Assembly (NCBI GenBank): GCA_963839175.1
Contig: CAWIUB010000025.1
Span: 152,011 to 216,010, forward strand
DNA: 64,000 nt
Origin: CAWIUB01 sp963839175
GTDB taxonomy: Bacteria > Actinomycetota > Actinomycetes > Mycobacteriales > Jatrophihabitantaceae
Direction of reading: 5' to 3'
Part shown: in pieces, positions 47,497-56,777 of the stretch
How the letters are laid out: every line of letters starts with the position of its first letter
Numbering within the stretch: position 1 is the stretch's first letter
The notes under the pieces: model-generated
Database searches by the model: none
What the model was told of the DNA's origin: nothing
The model's input: only the letters and a program-made list of their open reading frames with translations
Made by a program: the position numbers and the translations under genes

Positions 47497-49050
47497 ATGA
47501 GAGCGGCGATCTACGACAAGTTCTGGCCCTCGATGGGCGGCGGCGAGCGCCATGCCGGAATGATCGCTCAGATCTTGTCGCAGTCGGGCGCCGACGTCGA
47601 TCTGCTCGGGCACCACCGCATCTCTATTGATGAACTCGGCGATCGCCTCGCACTCGACCTGAGCCGGACAACATTGCGGATCACGCGCGATCAAGGGGAA
47701 TCAGCGATCTCTCATCTGTCCGCCGAGTACGACCTTCTCGTCAATGCCACCTACATGTCGCGCCTTGTCTCCCAGGCGACGCAGATCGGTGTACCTCTGC
47801 TTCTTTCCGACCCCGTTCGATCACGATCTAGGCAACGCCCATCGCGCCGCCATCCGGCTGCTTGGGCGTCACGTACGTCCGCTACGAGCGCATCAGGTCA
47901 TCCGTTACGGCACAGGCTGGTATCCACCCGAAGGTGGCCGACGCCGCCAATGGGCGTGGAGCTGCGGGGACGGCCTCATCAGTCTCGATCCCGGAGAGGA
48001 CGTTGATCTTGTAGCTGACTTCGGCCGGCCGGGCGGCCGCGAGCCCGTCACGCTGGTCGTTGACACGAACGAAGGCGAAGTCGGCCGGTTCACCGTCTCA
48101 CCATTCTTCGCGAGCCAGACCGTTCACGTCCCGCGCGGGGCCCACATGCGTGAGATCCACTTTCGCAGCGAAACGTTCACACCTGGCGAAAATGATCGCC
48201 GAGAGCTGGGCGTCGCCATGTCGCGTCTGAGGCTTGCCGGAACCCGGCCGACCATGCGCACCCGGCTCGCCACAAGGTACCCGTGGCTGCTCCGGGACCC
48301 GCACGATCTCAGCTTCATCGACTCATACGACCTGCTCCTTGCCAACTCGGCCTACACGCAAGACTGGATCGAAAGGCTCTGGCAGGCGAAATGCGAGATC
48401 CTGTACCCACCGATCGAGGTCGGTGAGTATCCAACCAAGGGGTGAGCGACAGCGCACGATCCTCACCGTCGGCCGCTTCTTCGCGCCCGGGCATGGGCAT
48501 TCCAAGCGTCAGCTGGAGATGGTGCGGATGTTCGGCAGACTCGCCCGGTCGGGGCACTTGGAGGGGTGGAAGCTCGTCGTACTGGGCGGCTGCGAACCTC
48601 AGCAGCGGACGTACCTCGATGGCGTCACCCGTGCTGCGGCGGGTCTGCCTATCGAGGTCCACGCGAATGCACCGCGATCACTCGTCGAGGCACACATGTC
48701 GAGCGCGTCGATCTTCTGGTCCGCGACGGGGCTCGGCGAAAACACCGAGAAACGCCCCTGGACGAACGAGCATTTCGGGATGACGACCGCCGAGGCAATG
48801 GCTGGTGGATGCGTCCCGGTCGTCATCGACCGCGCCGGCCAGCAGGAGATCGTGCGCGACGGTGTTGACGGGTTTCGGTGGAACTCCGACGAGCAGTGGC
48901 GTATCCGTACCGTGCAGGTTGCGACCAACGATGCCCTGCGGGCGAGACTCGCCGCTGTCAGCCACCGAGCGCGTACAGCAGTTCTCCGATGACGCCTTTG
49001 CCACGCGATGGCACAAGCTCGCGGCTACCTACGATCTGATGGGATCCTGA
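47497..49050 (+). CDS. GT4 glycosyltransferase, long form (three frameshifts)
   Basis: ATG 47497 gives MRAAIYDKFWPSMGGGERHA, MIAQILSQSGADVDLLGHH. Shifts near 47800, 48430 and 48965. Middle part has an extra beta-rich segment (GLISLDPGEDVDLVADFGRP, VDTNEGEVGRFTVSPFFAS) inserted between the two Rossmann halves. Then YDLLLANSAYTQDWIERLW, LTVGRFFAPGHGHSKRQLEM and donor site HFGMTTAEAMAGGCVPVVID. About 515 residues; mannosyltransferase-like. Confidence 0.7.
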
Positions 49051-49051
49051 C

Positions 49052-50150
49052 ATGACCAACATTTCGCGCGCGCGCATTCGCGACGTCGCTGCGCGCCTTC
49101 GTGGGGTAGCGCGCGCGAAGGTTGACGCGGCCACGGGGACCGTGGCGCTGCAGCGGCGCATCCAACAGCTGGAGCGGCACATCAAGTACCTGCAAGCGCC
49201 GACTCCACACCTCGGAATACACGCTTAGCCGGCTGGCCGACGCTGGCCTGGCAGTCGACGCAAGCACCAATCCGGAGTCGTATGCGCGATGGTTGACCTG
49301 GCGTCCGCCGGGACACTTCTATTCGCCGATTCCCAACCTGCGCGAGCTGGAGGAACAGGCTGACGCGTTATGGCCGGCACAGCGGCCTGCCGAGCTACCC
49401 GGCATCGATCTGCGCCCGGATGGGCAGCTTGCAGTGTTCACCCAGATCGCCAAACTCGCCCGAGCATTCGAGGTCCACGAACACAAGACCGAGCCGTGGC
49501 GCTACTACAGCGACAACGTGGCCTACGGCGTCGGCGACGCTCTGACGCTGCATGGCATACTGCGCCACATCCGGCCGCAACGGCTCATCGAGATCGGCAG
49601 CGGCCACTCCTCCGCGATGACGCCTCGACACCGTCGAGCATTATCTCGGCGGGAGGACCGAGCTGACCTTCATCGAGCCCTACCCCGAGCTTCTCGAATC
49701 ACTGATGCGCACGGGCGATCGTGAACGCGTGACGATCATTCCGACGTCACTGCAGCAGGTACCGCATGGAGGTCTTCTCGGCGTTGCAGGCGGGCGATGT
49801 CCTGTTCATCGACTCAACCCACGTCCTCAAGACCGGCAGCGATGTCGCATGGCTTTACGGCGACTTGCTCCCAGCCCTGAACGAGGGTGTGTACGTGCAC
49901 ATCCACGACATGTTCTACCCCTTCGAGTATCCGCGGGAATGGGTGCTGGAGGGGCGGGCATGGAGCGAGGTGTACGTCGTGCGGGCGTTCCTCGCGTTCA
50001 ACACGGACTTCGAAATCGTGCTCTTCAACGACTGGCTGGGTACCTTTCATCGTGACCGGATCGCGGCAGAGCTGCCCCTGATGCTCGCTAACTCCGGTGG
50101 CGCGCTGTGGTTGAAGCGGACCGCAAAGTCCCGACTGAACGCGCCCAGGC
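49052..50150 (+). CDS. SAM methyltransferase with N-terminal coiled coil (frameshifted)
   Basis: ATG 49052: MTNISRARIRDVAARLRGVA, then a short coiled coil (TVALQRRIQQLERHIKYLQ). After a shift: SYARWLTWRPPGHFYSPIPN, then RLIEIGSGHSSAM (SAM loop). After another shift ELTFIEPYPELLESLMRTGD, and finally AGDVLFIDSTHVLKTGSDVA and YVHIHDMFYPFEYPREWVL. Typical of class I methyltransferases in actinobacterial polysaccharide clusters. The last frame runs without a stop into the next glycosyltransferase, so the 3' end is approximate. Confidence 0.65.
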
Positions 50151-51234
50151 TGCGGGTAGCGGTTGACGCGACTCCGCTGCTCGGCGTGCGAACTGGGGTC
50201 GGGCGCTACGTCGAGCACTTGCTTGCCGAGCTGGCACAGTCGCGCGACGACCTCAGATGCGCGCCGCGGCGTTCAGCTTGCGCCGCCGGTCCGCGCTGCG
50301 GACACTGCCGTCTGGAATGCGCGTCGTGCACCGGCCGGCACCGGCCCGTTTGCTCCAGCGAGCGTGGCGGCGCGCCGATGTGCCTTGGGCCGAGGTGCTC
50401 ACTGGACGGGTCGGCGTGGTACATGGCACGAATTTCGTCCTGCCCCCGCCGCGGCGAGCCGCCGGCGTCGTGACCGTCCACGACCTGACATTCCTGCACT
50501 ATCCCGACCTCGTCGACGCGGCCTCGCTTGCGTACCGCGAGCTGGTCCCTCGCGCGGTCCGGCGCGCAGCCGCGGTCCTGACCCCCACTCGGGCGATTGC
50601 CGACGAAGTCGTCGATGCCTACCGGGTTCCGGCCGACCGAGTGCGTGTGACTCCGCTCGGTGTCGACGCGTCGTGGGCCGGAGCGACCGCGGAGCGGCCC
50701 GCCCCCGCGCCGGAGCGGTACCTGCTCGCTGTCGGCACTCTCGAGCCGCGCAAGGGCATCGACGTCTTGCTGGACGCTTACCGGGCGATGAAGGCCGAGT
50801 TACCCGCGACCCCGCCGCTTGTCCTTGTTGGCCCGGCAGGTTGGGGCGCAATGCCGAACACATCAGATTTGCGCGATCAGGTGATCTTGACCGGCTACGT
50901 CGACGCCGCCGCGTTGCGGGGACTTGTCGCCCATGCAGAGCTGCTGGCGTACCCGTCGCAATACGAGGGGTTCGGCTTGCCGCCGCTGGAGGCGCTTGCG
51001 GCCGGGACGCCCGTCGTGGCGAGCGACGTCCCTGCTCTGCGCGAAGTCCTTTTGCCGTACGCCCAGCTAGTTGTTCCGGGCGACGCCATGGCACTGGCCG
51101 ACGCGCTGCGCCGAACACTTGAACGCCCTCCGTCAGCTGAGCAGATCGTCGCGGCGCGTGAGCATGCCAGCGGGTATACCTGGCAGCGGTGCGCGCGGCT
51201 GACGGCCGACGTGTACCGCGAGGTGGCGGGGTGA
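50150..51234 (+). CDS. GT4 glycosyltransferase (one frameshift near its start)
   Basis: LRVAVDATPLLGVRTGVGRY and VEHLLAELAQSRDDL in the frame of the previous gene, then a shift near 50260 and one clean frame to 51234: LTGRVGVVHGTNFVLPPPRR, VVTVHDLTFLHYPDLVDAAS, LLAVGTLEPRKGIDVLLDAY and donor site AYPSQYEGFGLPPLEALAAG. From here rightward the sequence is free of frameshifts. No canonical start is visible; CTG 50150 or a lost ATG. GTGA overlap with the next gene. Confidence 0.8.
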
Positions 51235-51686
51235 TCAACAAGATCCGGCTCGTCGTGGCGGCTGGGCTGGTGGGTGCTGCGCTCCTGGCTGGGCTCGTTG
51301 CCTCGATCGGAGGAGCAAAAAGCGCGCGAAGGGAGATCCACGCTCAGGCGTCCATGACCAGGGTGGGCGGCCGCGTCGATGCGTTTCGCGACCACATGCA
51401 GGCACAGTTCGTCGTGTTTGTCGCGCAGCTCGTTCCCCCGCATGACCCGATTCGGATCGTCATGCCACACCTTGCCTCCCCTAGTAGCGGCGCACCGGTG
51501 CCGCCGCGAACGGGCTGCGGCTACCCCGTTTCGTTGGGCACATACGGGTGGCTGGTATATACCTTGGCGCCGCGAGCCTCTGTGTGTGACTCGTCCGCGC
51601 GCTGGACGGTGTATTTCGACGTTGTCCCACCTGAGCACGGGATGGTCTATCGGTTCGCGGGCAACTACGCCGTGGCGCGCCGATGA
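51231..51686 (+). CDS. Membrane-anchored hypothetical protein
   Basis: 151 residues from GTG 51231, overlapping the GT4 stop. One N-terminal helix (IRLVVAAGLVGAALLAGLVASIG) and an outer domain with three cysteines (RTGCGYPV, ASVCDSSA). Its stop overlaps the next gene's ATG. Unknown function; its operon position suggests surface-glycan assembly or a partner of the membrane glycosyltransferase. Confidence 0.55.
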   Translation: MINKIRLVVAAGLVGAALLAGLVASIGGAKSARREIHAQASMTRVGGRVDAFRDHMQAQFVVFVAQLVPPHDPIRIVMPHLASPSSGAPVPPRTGCGYPVSLGTYGWLVYTLAPRASVCDSSARWTVYFDVVPPEHGMVYRFAGNYAVARR

Positions 51687-53170
51687 CCCTGGTCGCCGCC
51701 GGGCTGCTGGTACTCGCCGGCTACGGTGTGCTCCGGCTACTCGCAGGCGGCTCGCCCCTGCGTGATTATGGCCCTCTCGCGAGCGCTGGCCTCTCGATAC
51801 TCCTCGGCGCGACCGCGATCGGTCTCGCGACGACCTACGCCGCCGTCCTCGGGCTATCGACCCGTCCATGGCCGATCGTCGCGCCGATCGCCATCCTACT
51901 GGCAGCGATCAGTGTGCTGCCCGCGCGCGCCTACGCACGCGTCCGGCTTCCTGGGCAGCGGTCCGAGTCACGGCGCGCGATGCCGCGCACGGTCCTGTGG
52001 GGCGACTGTGCCGTCGGTGCGACGGTTGTGGCTTTGGGCGTCACGCTGCTCGTGGGCGGCAACGGGCTCACGGTGTACAGCAATGACGAGTACGCAATCT
52101 GGGCTATCCGTGGCAGGACTCTGTCGCTGGCCGGCCATCTCGACCCAGCCGTCTTCCAGGGCGCCGCTGCCCAATATCAACACCTTGACTATCCCTTGCT
52201 GGTGCCTTCGCTCATCGCCTGGGGCGACGGCATCTCCGGGCGGGCCGATGACACCTCAGCGCACATTCTGCTCATGCTTCTCACGCTGGGCATGGCGGCG
52301 GTAGTCGGCTGGGCAGCCAACCGCCTGGCCGGGCCGCTGGCGGGTGTATGTGCCGTGCTGTTGGTTGTCGGCACGCCGCGCCTGCTCGCACCATTTGGCC
52401 TACGCCTCATGGCTGACATCCCACTCGCGGCATTCGCGGTCAGCGCGATCGTCCTGTTGGCCGTGTGGGTGACGCAGGCCAATATCGGCATGCTCGCCAT
52501 CGCGACCGGCCTCGCGGCCGGCGCGGCCGCCGTCAAGGTCGAAGGCGCCGTCTTTGCGCTGGCTGGGTTGAGCGCTGCGCTCATCGTTGCGCCGTCGGTC
52601 GAGCGAGCACGCAAGCGTGCGGCGGCGGCGATCGCCGCGGTGATCACGTCGATGGTGCCCTGGATCCTCTGGGAACGGTTGCACGGGATCGAGTCCGATC
52701 TGATCAACGGGCAGACGATCTCAGCGAGCCACCTGCGCGCGGTTGTCCGATCTTCGGGACTGGTCGTACACGAAATGGTGCATTACTGGCCGGGCTACGG
52801 GTGGCTGGGCGTCGTCGGCGCGCTGGTCGCGCTGACCCTCGCGATGACCATGCCACGACTACGCCCTCTGGCAGCATTCCTCTGCCTCGCATGGTTCATA
52901 GCGACACTCGGTATATGGGCGCAATACGTGATCTCATCCGGCCGACACCAGACGACCGCGTCGGTCGCCGATGAACTGAGGGCGCACTTTGCCTCGTCAG
53001 CGACGCGCGTGCTTCTCGTGCCTGCGATCGTAGCGTCGCTCGCTATGCCGGTGCTCGCGGGCGCCTGCCTCACCCGGCGGTCGCACGGTCCGCCTACCGA
53101 CCGCGCAGTGCATCGCCGGCCAGAGCAAACGCACGACCCAGAGCATCGTGCCAGTGCGGCATCGGAGTGA
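51683..53170 (+). CDS. Polytopic membrane protein, GT-C glycosyltransferase-like
   Basis: 495 residues with about ten helices. After two N-terminal helices, an outer loop carries YSNDEYAIWAIRGRTLSLAG and YQHLDYPLLVPSLIAWGDG, the acidic D-E pattern at the first outer loop used by polyprenyl-phosphate-sugar-dependent GT-C enzymes (ArnT/PMT-like). It fits with the polyprenol-phosphate sugar transferase at 38 kb as donor maker. C-terminus basic and soluble. Family assignment is by topology and motif, not by close identity. Confidence 0.6.
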   Translation: MTLVAAGLLVLAGYGVLRLLAGGSPLRDYGPLASAGLSILLGATAIGLATTYAAVLGLSTRPWPIVAPIAILLAAISVLPARAYARVRLPGQRSESRRAMPRTVLWGDCAVGATVVALGVTLLVGGNGLTVYSNDEYAIWAIRGRTLSLAGHLDPAVFQGAAAQYQHLDYPLLVPSLIAWGDGISGRADDTSAHILLMLLTLGMAAVVGWAANRLAGPLAGVCAVLLVVGTPRLLAPFGLRLMADIPLAAFAVSAIVLLAVWVTQANIGMLAIATGLAAGAAAVKVEGAVFALAGLSAALIVAPSVERARKRAAAAIAAVITSMVPWILWERLHGIESDLINGQTISASHLRAVVRSSGLVVHEMVHYWPGYGWLGVVGALVALTLAMTMPRLRPLAAFLCLAWFIATLGIWAQYVISSGRHQTTASVADELRAHFASSATRVLLVPAIVASLAMPVLAGACLTRRSHGPPTDRAVHRRPEQTHDPEHRASAASE

Positions 53171-53319
53171 GAGCCGCAGCGAGCCAGTCACCGTCCGATA
53201 CAACGGAGTGACGCGCGGGCAGGCCGTCGTGAAACGCGTCGGTCGTCGTCGATAGTACTTAGCTGGATCAGCCTCCAAGCGCTCGAAGACCGTTTGGGCT
53301 CACCAGCTCAAGGATACCG

Positions 53320-53640
53320 TCTATCAAGGAGGGGCACGTCGGTCTCGACCTGGCCGACTGCGTCGCGAGCATCGAGCGGGTTGGTGGCAGGCTGACCTTC
53401 ATCGTTATCAACGGCCGAGTGGGCGAGGCGTGTCCCGCCGCGGCGCCCAAGCATGCGGAGCCGGATGCCCTTATCGTGTCCGACAACACGGGCGCCACCG
53501 CTGCGGCGCGCGATCGCCGCATCTGGATTGAACGAGCGCACTTCTGGCTCTCCAGCACTCCCTATCCTGACCAGACATCCGTGTTGGCCAGACATGCACT
53601 CGGCGTCGTTCCGGCAAGCACTAGCGCGCAGCGGATTTGA
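53320..53640 (+). pseudogene. Degenerate paralogue of the 38-kb methyltransferase C-terminus
   Basis: HVGLDLADCVASIERVGGRL, TFIVINGRVGEACPAAAPKH, ALIVSDNTGATAAARDRRI and STPYPDQTSVLARH align with the last 90 codons of the gene ending at 38138 (e.g. ADYVATIDKVGGEFSLIVID, LPYPDQTSILSNH). The N-terminal half and SAM loop are absent and key residues are changed. It marks the right edge of the glycan locus as its intact relative marks the left. Confidence 0.65.
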
Positions 53641-53690
53641 GGCTCTTGTGACCGATCCGTGGGTAGCCTGAGGAGACCCGGGCGCGGCAC

Positions 53691-53754
53691 ACGCCGTTCC
53701 CCGCCTACGGTTCCTGCTGTCGAAGGCTGGAATCGCGGGTGAGGGGAACGGCGT
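53691..53754 (+). promoter_or_regulatory. Inverted repeat covering the ISL3 transposase start
   Basis: ACGCCGTTCCCC (53691-53702) pairs perfectly with GGGGAACGGCGT (53743-53754). The right arm includes the first two bases of the GTG start and the ribosome-site region GAGGGG. In RNA this would hide the start, a known way for insertion sequences to limit transposase made from outside transcription. It could also be the IS terminal repeat. Confidence 0.45.
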
Positions 53755-54586
53755 GCGTTCTACCAGGTTATGGGCTGGGCTGCTGGGGTTGGTCAAGGTC
53801 GTCGTGGAGGGCGTCGAGTTCGATGAGGTTGAGCAGGCCGTCGTGGTATCGGTGCGGCCCCGGAAGGCGGCCAAGCGCCGGTGTGGTCGGTGCGGGAAGC
53901 TTTGCCGGGGTTATGACCCGGGTGAGGGCCGCCGGCGTTGGCGGACCCTGGACCTCGGGCTGATCCGGGCCTTCTTGGAGGCCGACTCGCCACGGGTGCG
54001 CTGCGCCGAGCATGGGGTGGTCGCGGCGCAGGTGCCGTGGGCGCGGCACGGTGCCGGGCACACCTACGCCTTCGACGACACCGCCGCGTGGCTGGTGACG
54101 CACTGCTCGAAGTCCGCGGTGCGCGATCTGTTGCGGATCGCCTGGCGGACCGTCGGGTCGATCATCACCCGGGTCGTCGCCGACGCTGAGGCCGAGACCG
54201 ACCGGTTCGCGAACCTGCGCCGGATCGGGATCGACGAGATCAGTTACAAACGCGGCCACAAGTACCTCACGGTCATCGTGGACCACGACAGCGGCGTGCT
54301 GCTGTGGGCCCACCCGGGCCGGGACCAGAAGACGCTGGAGAAGTTCTTCGACAAGCTCGGCGAGCAGCGCTGCGCCCGGATCACCTTGGTCAGCGCCGAT
54401 GCCGCCGAGTGGATCGCGAACGTCGTCGCGGACCGGTGCCCAAACGCCGAGCTGTGCTTGGACCCGTTACGCGAAATTTCGCGTAACGGGTCCTATGTGC
54501 ACCTGCGGATTATGTGGCCGGGAGTGCAGCGCACCCCGTTGGGGACTGGTCGGAGACGCCCGCTGACCACGTCTGGGTTCCCATAA
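53753..54586 (+). pseudogene. ISL3-family transposase, 3' end replaced by the RIT element
   Basis: N-terminal zinc-binding region (KRRCGRCGKLCRGYDPG and CAEHGVVA), then helix-turn-helix and DDE start (RIGIDEISYKRGHKYLTVIVDH). It reads cleanly to CPNAELCLDP, where ISL3 transposases continue F-H and ~170 more residues. Here the codons GAC CCG TT lead straight into the RIT terminal palindrome (REISRNGSYVHLR...). The normal length is about 400 residues; only ~237 remain. Confidence 0.88.
54461..54513 (+). repeat. Left terminal inverted repeat of the RIT element
   Basis: 32-bp palindrome 54461-54492 with arms GACCCGTTACGCG / CGCGTAACGGGTC around AAATTT, then CTATGTGCACCTGCGGATTA. The 13-6-13 layout is that of a tyrosine-recombinase crossover site. 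The first eight bases are also codons of the interrupted transposase. Confidence 0.9.
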
Positions 54587-54645
54587 TTCGGTGTCGTCGA
54601 TACAGGCTTCCTTGACCGGGATGGGCCCGGTGAGGAGGTGGACTG

Positions 54646-55851
54646 ATGACGATGGATCCGTGTCGAGTGCGGGTCGGGGGACCTCTGGCGGGGTACGCGA
54701 CCGGCTTCCGTGAGGAGTTGCTTGCGCTCGGTTATCCGGGCGAGCGGGCAGCCCGGCACCTGCAGTTGCTGGCGCAGTTGAGCCGCTGGCTGGACTTCCA
54801 GGGTCTGGGTGAGCGTGACCTGTCTGAGCAGCGGGTGGCGGAGTTCCTGGACGCGCGGCGTACTGATGGCTACTACGACAAGCCGTCGCTGGCGTGGGCG
54901 CTGGGGTTGCTCGGGCATGTGCCGGGGCTGGAGGTGGCGCGGGCCGAGCCGGCCCCGCCGACGCCGGTCGAGTCGGCGGTGGCGGAGTTCGCCGGTTACC
55001 TGACGAGGGAGCGAGGCCTCGCTGCCGGGACCGTCCGCGGCTACAGCGAGGTGGCTGAGCTGTTCCTGTCGCGTCGGGCGACGCTCGACGGCGAGCTGCA
55101 CCTGTCGACGGTGAACGCGGAGTCGGTGACCAGCTTCGTTGTCGAGGAATCCCGGCGGCGCAGCGCAGGTGCCGCCCAGGTGACGGTGACCGCGCTGCGC
55201 TCGCTGCTGCGGTTCTTGTTCCTGGAAGGCCGCATCGACGAGTCGCTGGCCCAATTGGTCCCGGCGGTCTCGGCATCGAAGGGGTTCCTGCCCCGAGGCC
55301 TCGACGGGGAGACGGTGAGGAAGTTGCTCGCCGGCTGCGACGCGTCGACGGCGATCGGCAGGCGTGATCTGGCTGTCCTGACCCTGCTGTCACGGCTCGG
55401 TCTTCGCTGCGGCGAAGTTGCTGGCCTCGAACTCGGCGACATCGACTGGTGTCACGGGGAGGTCGTCATCCGAGGCAAGGGGTCGCGTCGGGATCGCCTG
55501 CCGTTGCCTATCGATGTCGGCGAGGCGCTGGCCGCGTATCTGCACGATGGACGTCCTCGCGTCGAGAGCCGGGCGGTGTTCCTGCGGGTGAAGGCGCCCA
55601 TCACGGCGATGAGCGCCTCCAACGTGACCGCGATCGTGAGGCGAGCGTGCGAGGGTGCCGGCGTCTCGCCGGCAGGAGCGCACCGCCTGCGTCACAGCAC
55701 CGCCACCGCGATGTTGCGGGCCGGCGCCCCGCTGGCCGAGATCGGTCAGCTCCTTCGCCAGACGCACGCCGCCACGACGGCCGTCTACGCCAAGGTCGAC
55801 CGCATCGCGCTGCGCCCCCTCGCGCGGCCATGGCCCGGAGCCTCGGCATGA
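54646..55851 (+). CDS. RIT tyrosine recombinase A
   Basis: 401 residues. N-terminal SAM-like core-binding domain (AVAEFAGYLTRERGLAAGTV, about residues 110-205). Catalytic residues: R254 in LGLRCGEVAGL, H346 and R349 in HRLRHSTATAML, H374 in RQTHAATTAV and nucleophile Y381 in VYAKVD. A ~100-residue N-terminal extension is characteristic of the first member of recombinase trios. Its stop overlaps the start of the second gene by ATGA. Likely acts with B and C on the terminal palindromes. Confidence 0.9.
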   Translation: MTMDPCRVRVGGPLAGYATGFREELLALGYPGERAARHLQLLAQLSRWLDFQGLGERDLSEQRVAEFLDARRTDGYYDKPSLAWALGLLGHVPGLEVARAEPAPPTPVESAVAEFAGYLTRERGLAAGTVRGYSEVAELFLSRRATLDGELHLSTVNAESVTSFVVEESRRRSAGAAQVTVTALRSLLRFLFLEGRIDESLAQLVPAVSASKGFLPRGLDGETVRKLLAGCDASTAIGRRDLAVLTLLSRLGLRCGEVAGLELGDIDWCHGEVVIRGKGSRRDRLPLPIDVGEALAAYLHDGRPRVESRAVFLRVKAPITAMSASNVTAIVRRACEGAGVSPAGAHRLRHSTATAMLRAGAPLAEIGQLLRQTHAATTAVYAKVDRIALRPLARPWPGASA

Positions 55852-56777
55852 GCGCGCTGCACCGGGCGGTGGATGACTACATCTCGCTGCGTCGCTCGCT
55901 CGGCTTCAAGCTCGAGGACTACCCGTGGATGCTGCACGACTTCGTCAGCTACCTCGAGGCCGCCGGTGCCACGACGATCACCGCCGAACTCGCCGTCGCG
56001 TGGGCCCAGCGTCCCGGGCAGCAGGCGCATCCGTCCTACCTGGGCAAACGGTTGTGCGTAGTGCGCGGATTCGCCCGGCACCTGGCCGCGTTCGATCCGG
56101 CGACCGAGGTGCCCTCGGCCGACCTGCTGCACTGGCAGGAATGTCGGGCGGCGCCCTACATCTATTCCGACGCCGAGATCAACGCCTTGATGGCGGCAGC
56201 ACGGTCGCTCCAGCCGGTACTGCGGGCAGCGACCTACGAGACCTTGATCGGCTTGCTCACGGTGACCGGCGCTCGGGTCGGTGAGCTACTCGGCCTCGAC
56301 AACGACGACGTCAACTTCGATGACGGCGTACTGGTCATCAGGTACTCCAAGTTCAACAAGAGCAGGGAGCTTCCACTGCACGCGAGCACGAGCCAGGCGC
56401 TCAAGGCCTACGCGGCGGTCCGTGACCGACGATGCCCGCGACCTATGACGCCGAGCTTCTTCGTGTCCACGGTGAACAAGCGGCTGGTCTACGTCACCGT
56501 CCAGCACACCTTCTCGCAGCTCGCCAATACCGCGGGACTGCGCCCTCGCTCGCCGCGGTGCCGTCCCCGGTTGCACGATGCCAGGCACTCCTTCGCCTGC
56601 GCGACCCTGCTCGGCTGGTACCGCACCGGCGTCGACGTGCAGGCCCGGCTGCCGCTGCTGTCCACCTACATGGGTCACGCCCGGCCGGAGAACACGTACT
56701 GGTACCTCTCCGCGATCCCCGAACTGTTGTCCCTGGCCGCGCAGCGCCGGACACAGGCAGAAAGGCACCGGCCATGA
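55848..56777 (+). CDS. RIT tyrosine recombinase B
   Basis: 309 residues from ATG 55848 (MSALHRAVDDYISLRRSLGF). The conserved N-terminal YISLRRSLGFKL is typical of the second trio member. Catalytic set: R in TGARVGELLGL, H..R in LHDARHSFACA, H in GHARPENTYWYL with tyrosine in the same segment. Overlaps A and C by ATGA on both sides. Confidence 0.9.
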   Translation: MSALHRAVDDYISLRRSLGFKLEDYPWMLHDFVSYLEAAGATTITAELAVAWAQRPGQQAHPSYLGKRLCVVRGFARHLAAFDPATEVPSADLLHWQECRAAPYIYSDAEINALMAAARSLQPVLRAATYETLIGLLTVTGARVGELLGLDNDDVNFDDGVLVIRYSKFNKSRELPLHASTSQALKAYAAVRDRRCPRPMTPSFFVSTVNKRLVYVTVQHTFSQLANTAGLRPRSPRCRPRLHDARHSFACATLLGWYRTGVDVQARLPLLSTYMGHARPENTYWYLSAIPELLSLAAQRRTQAERHRP

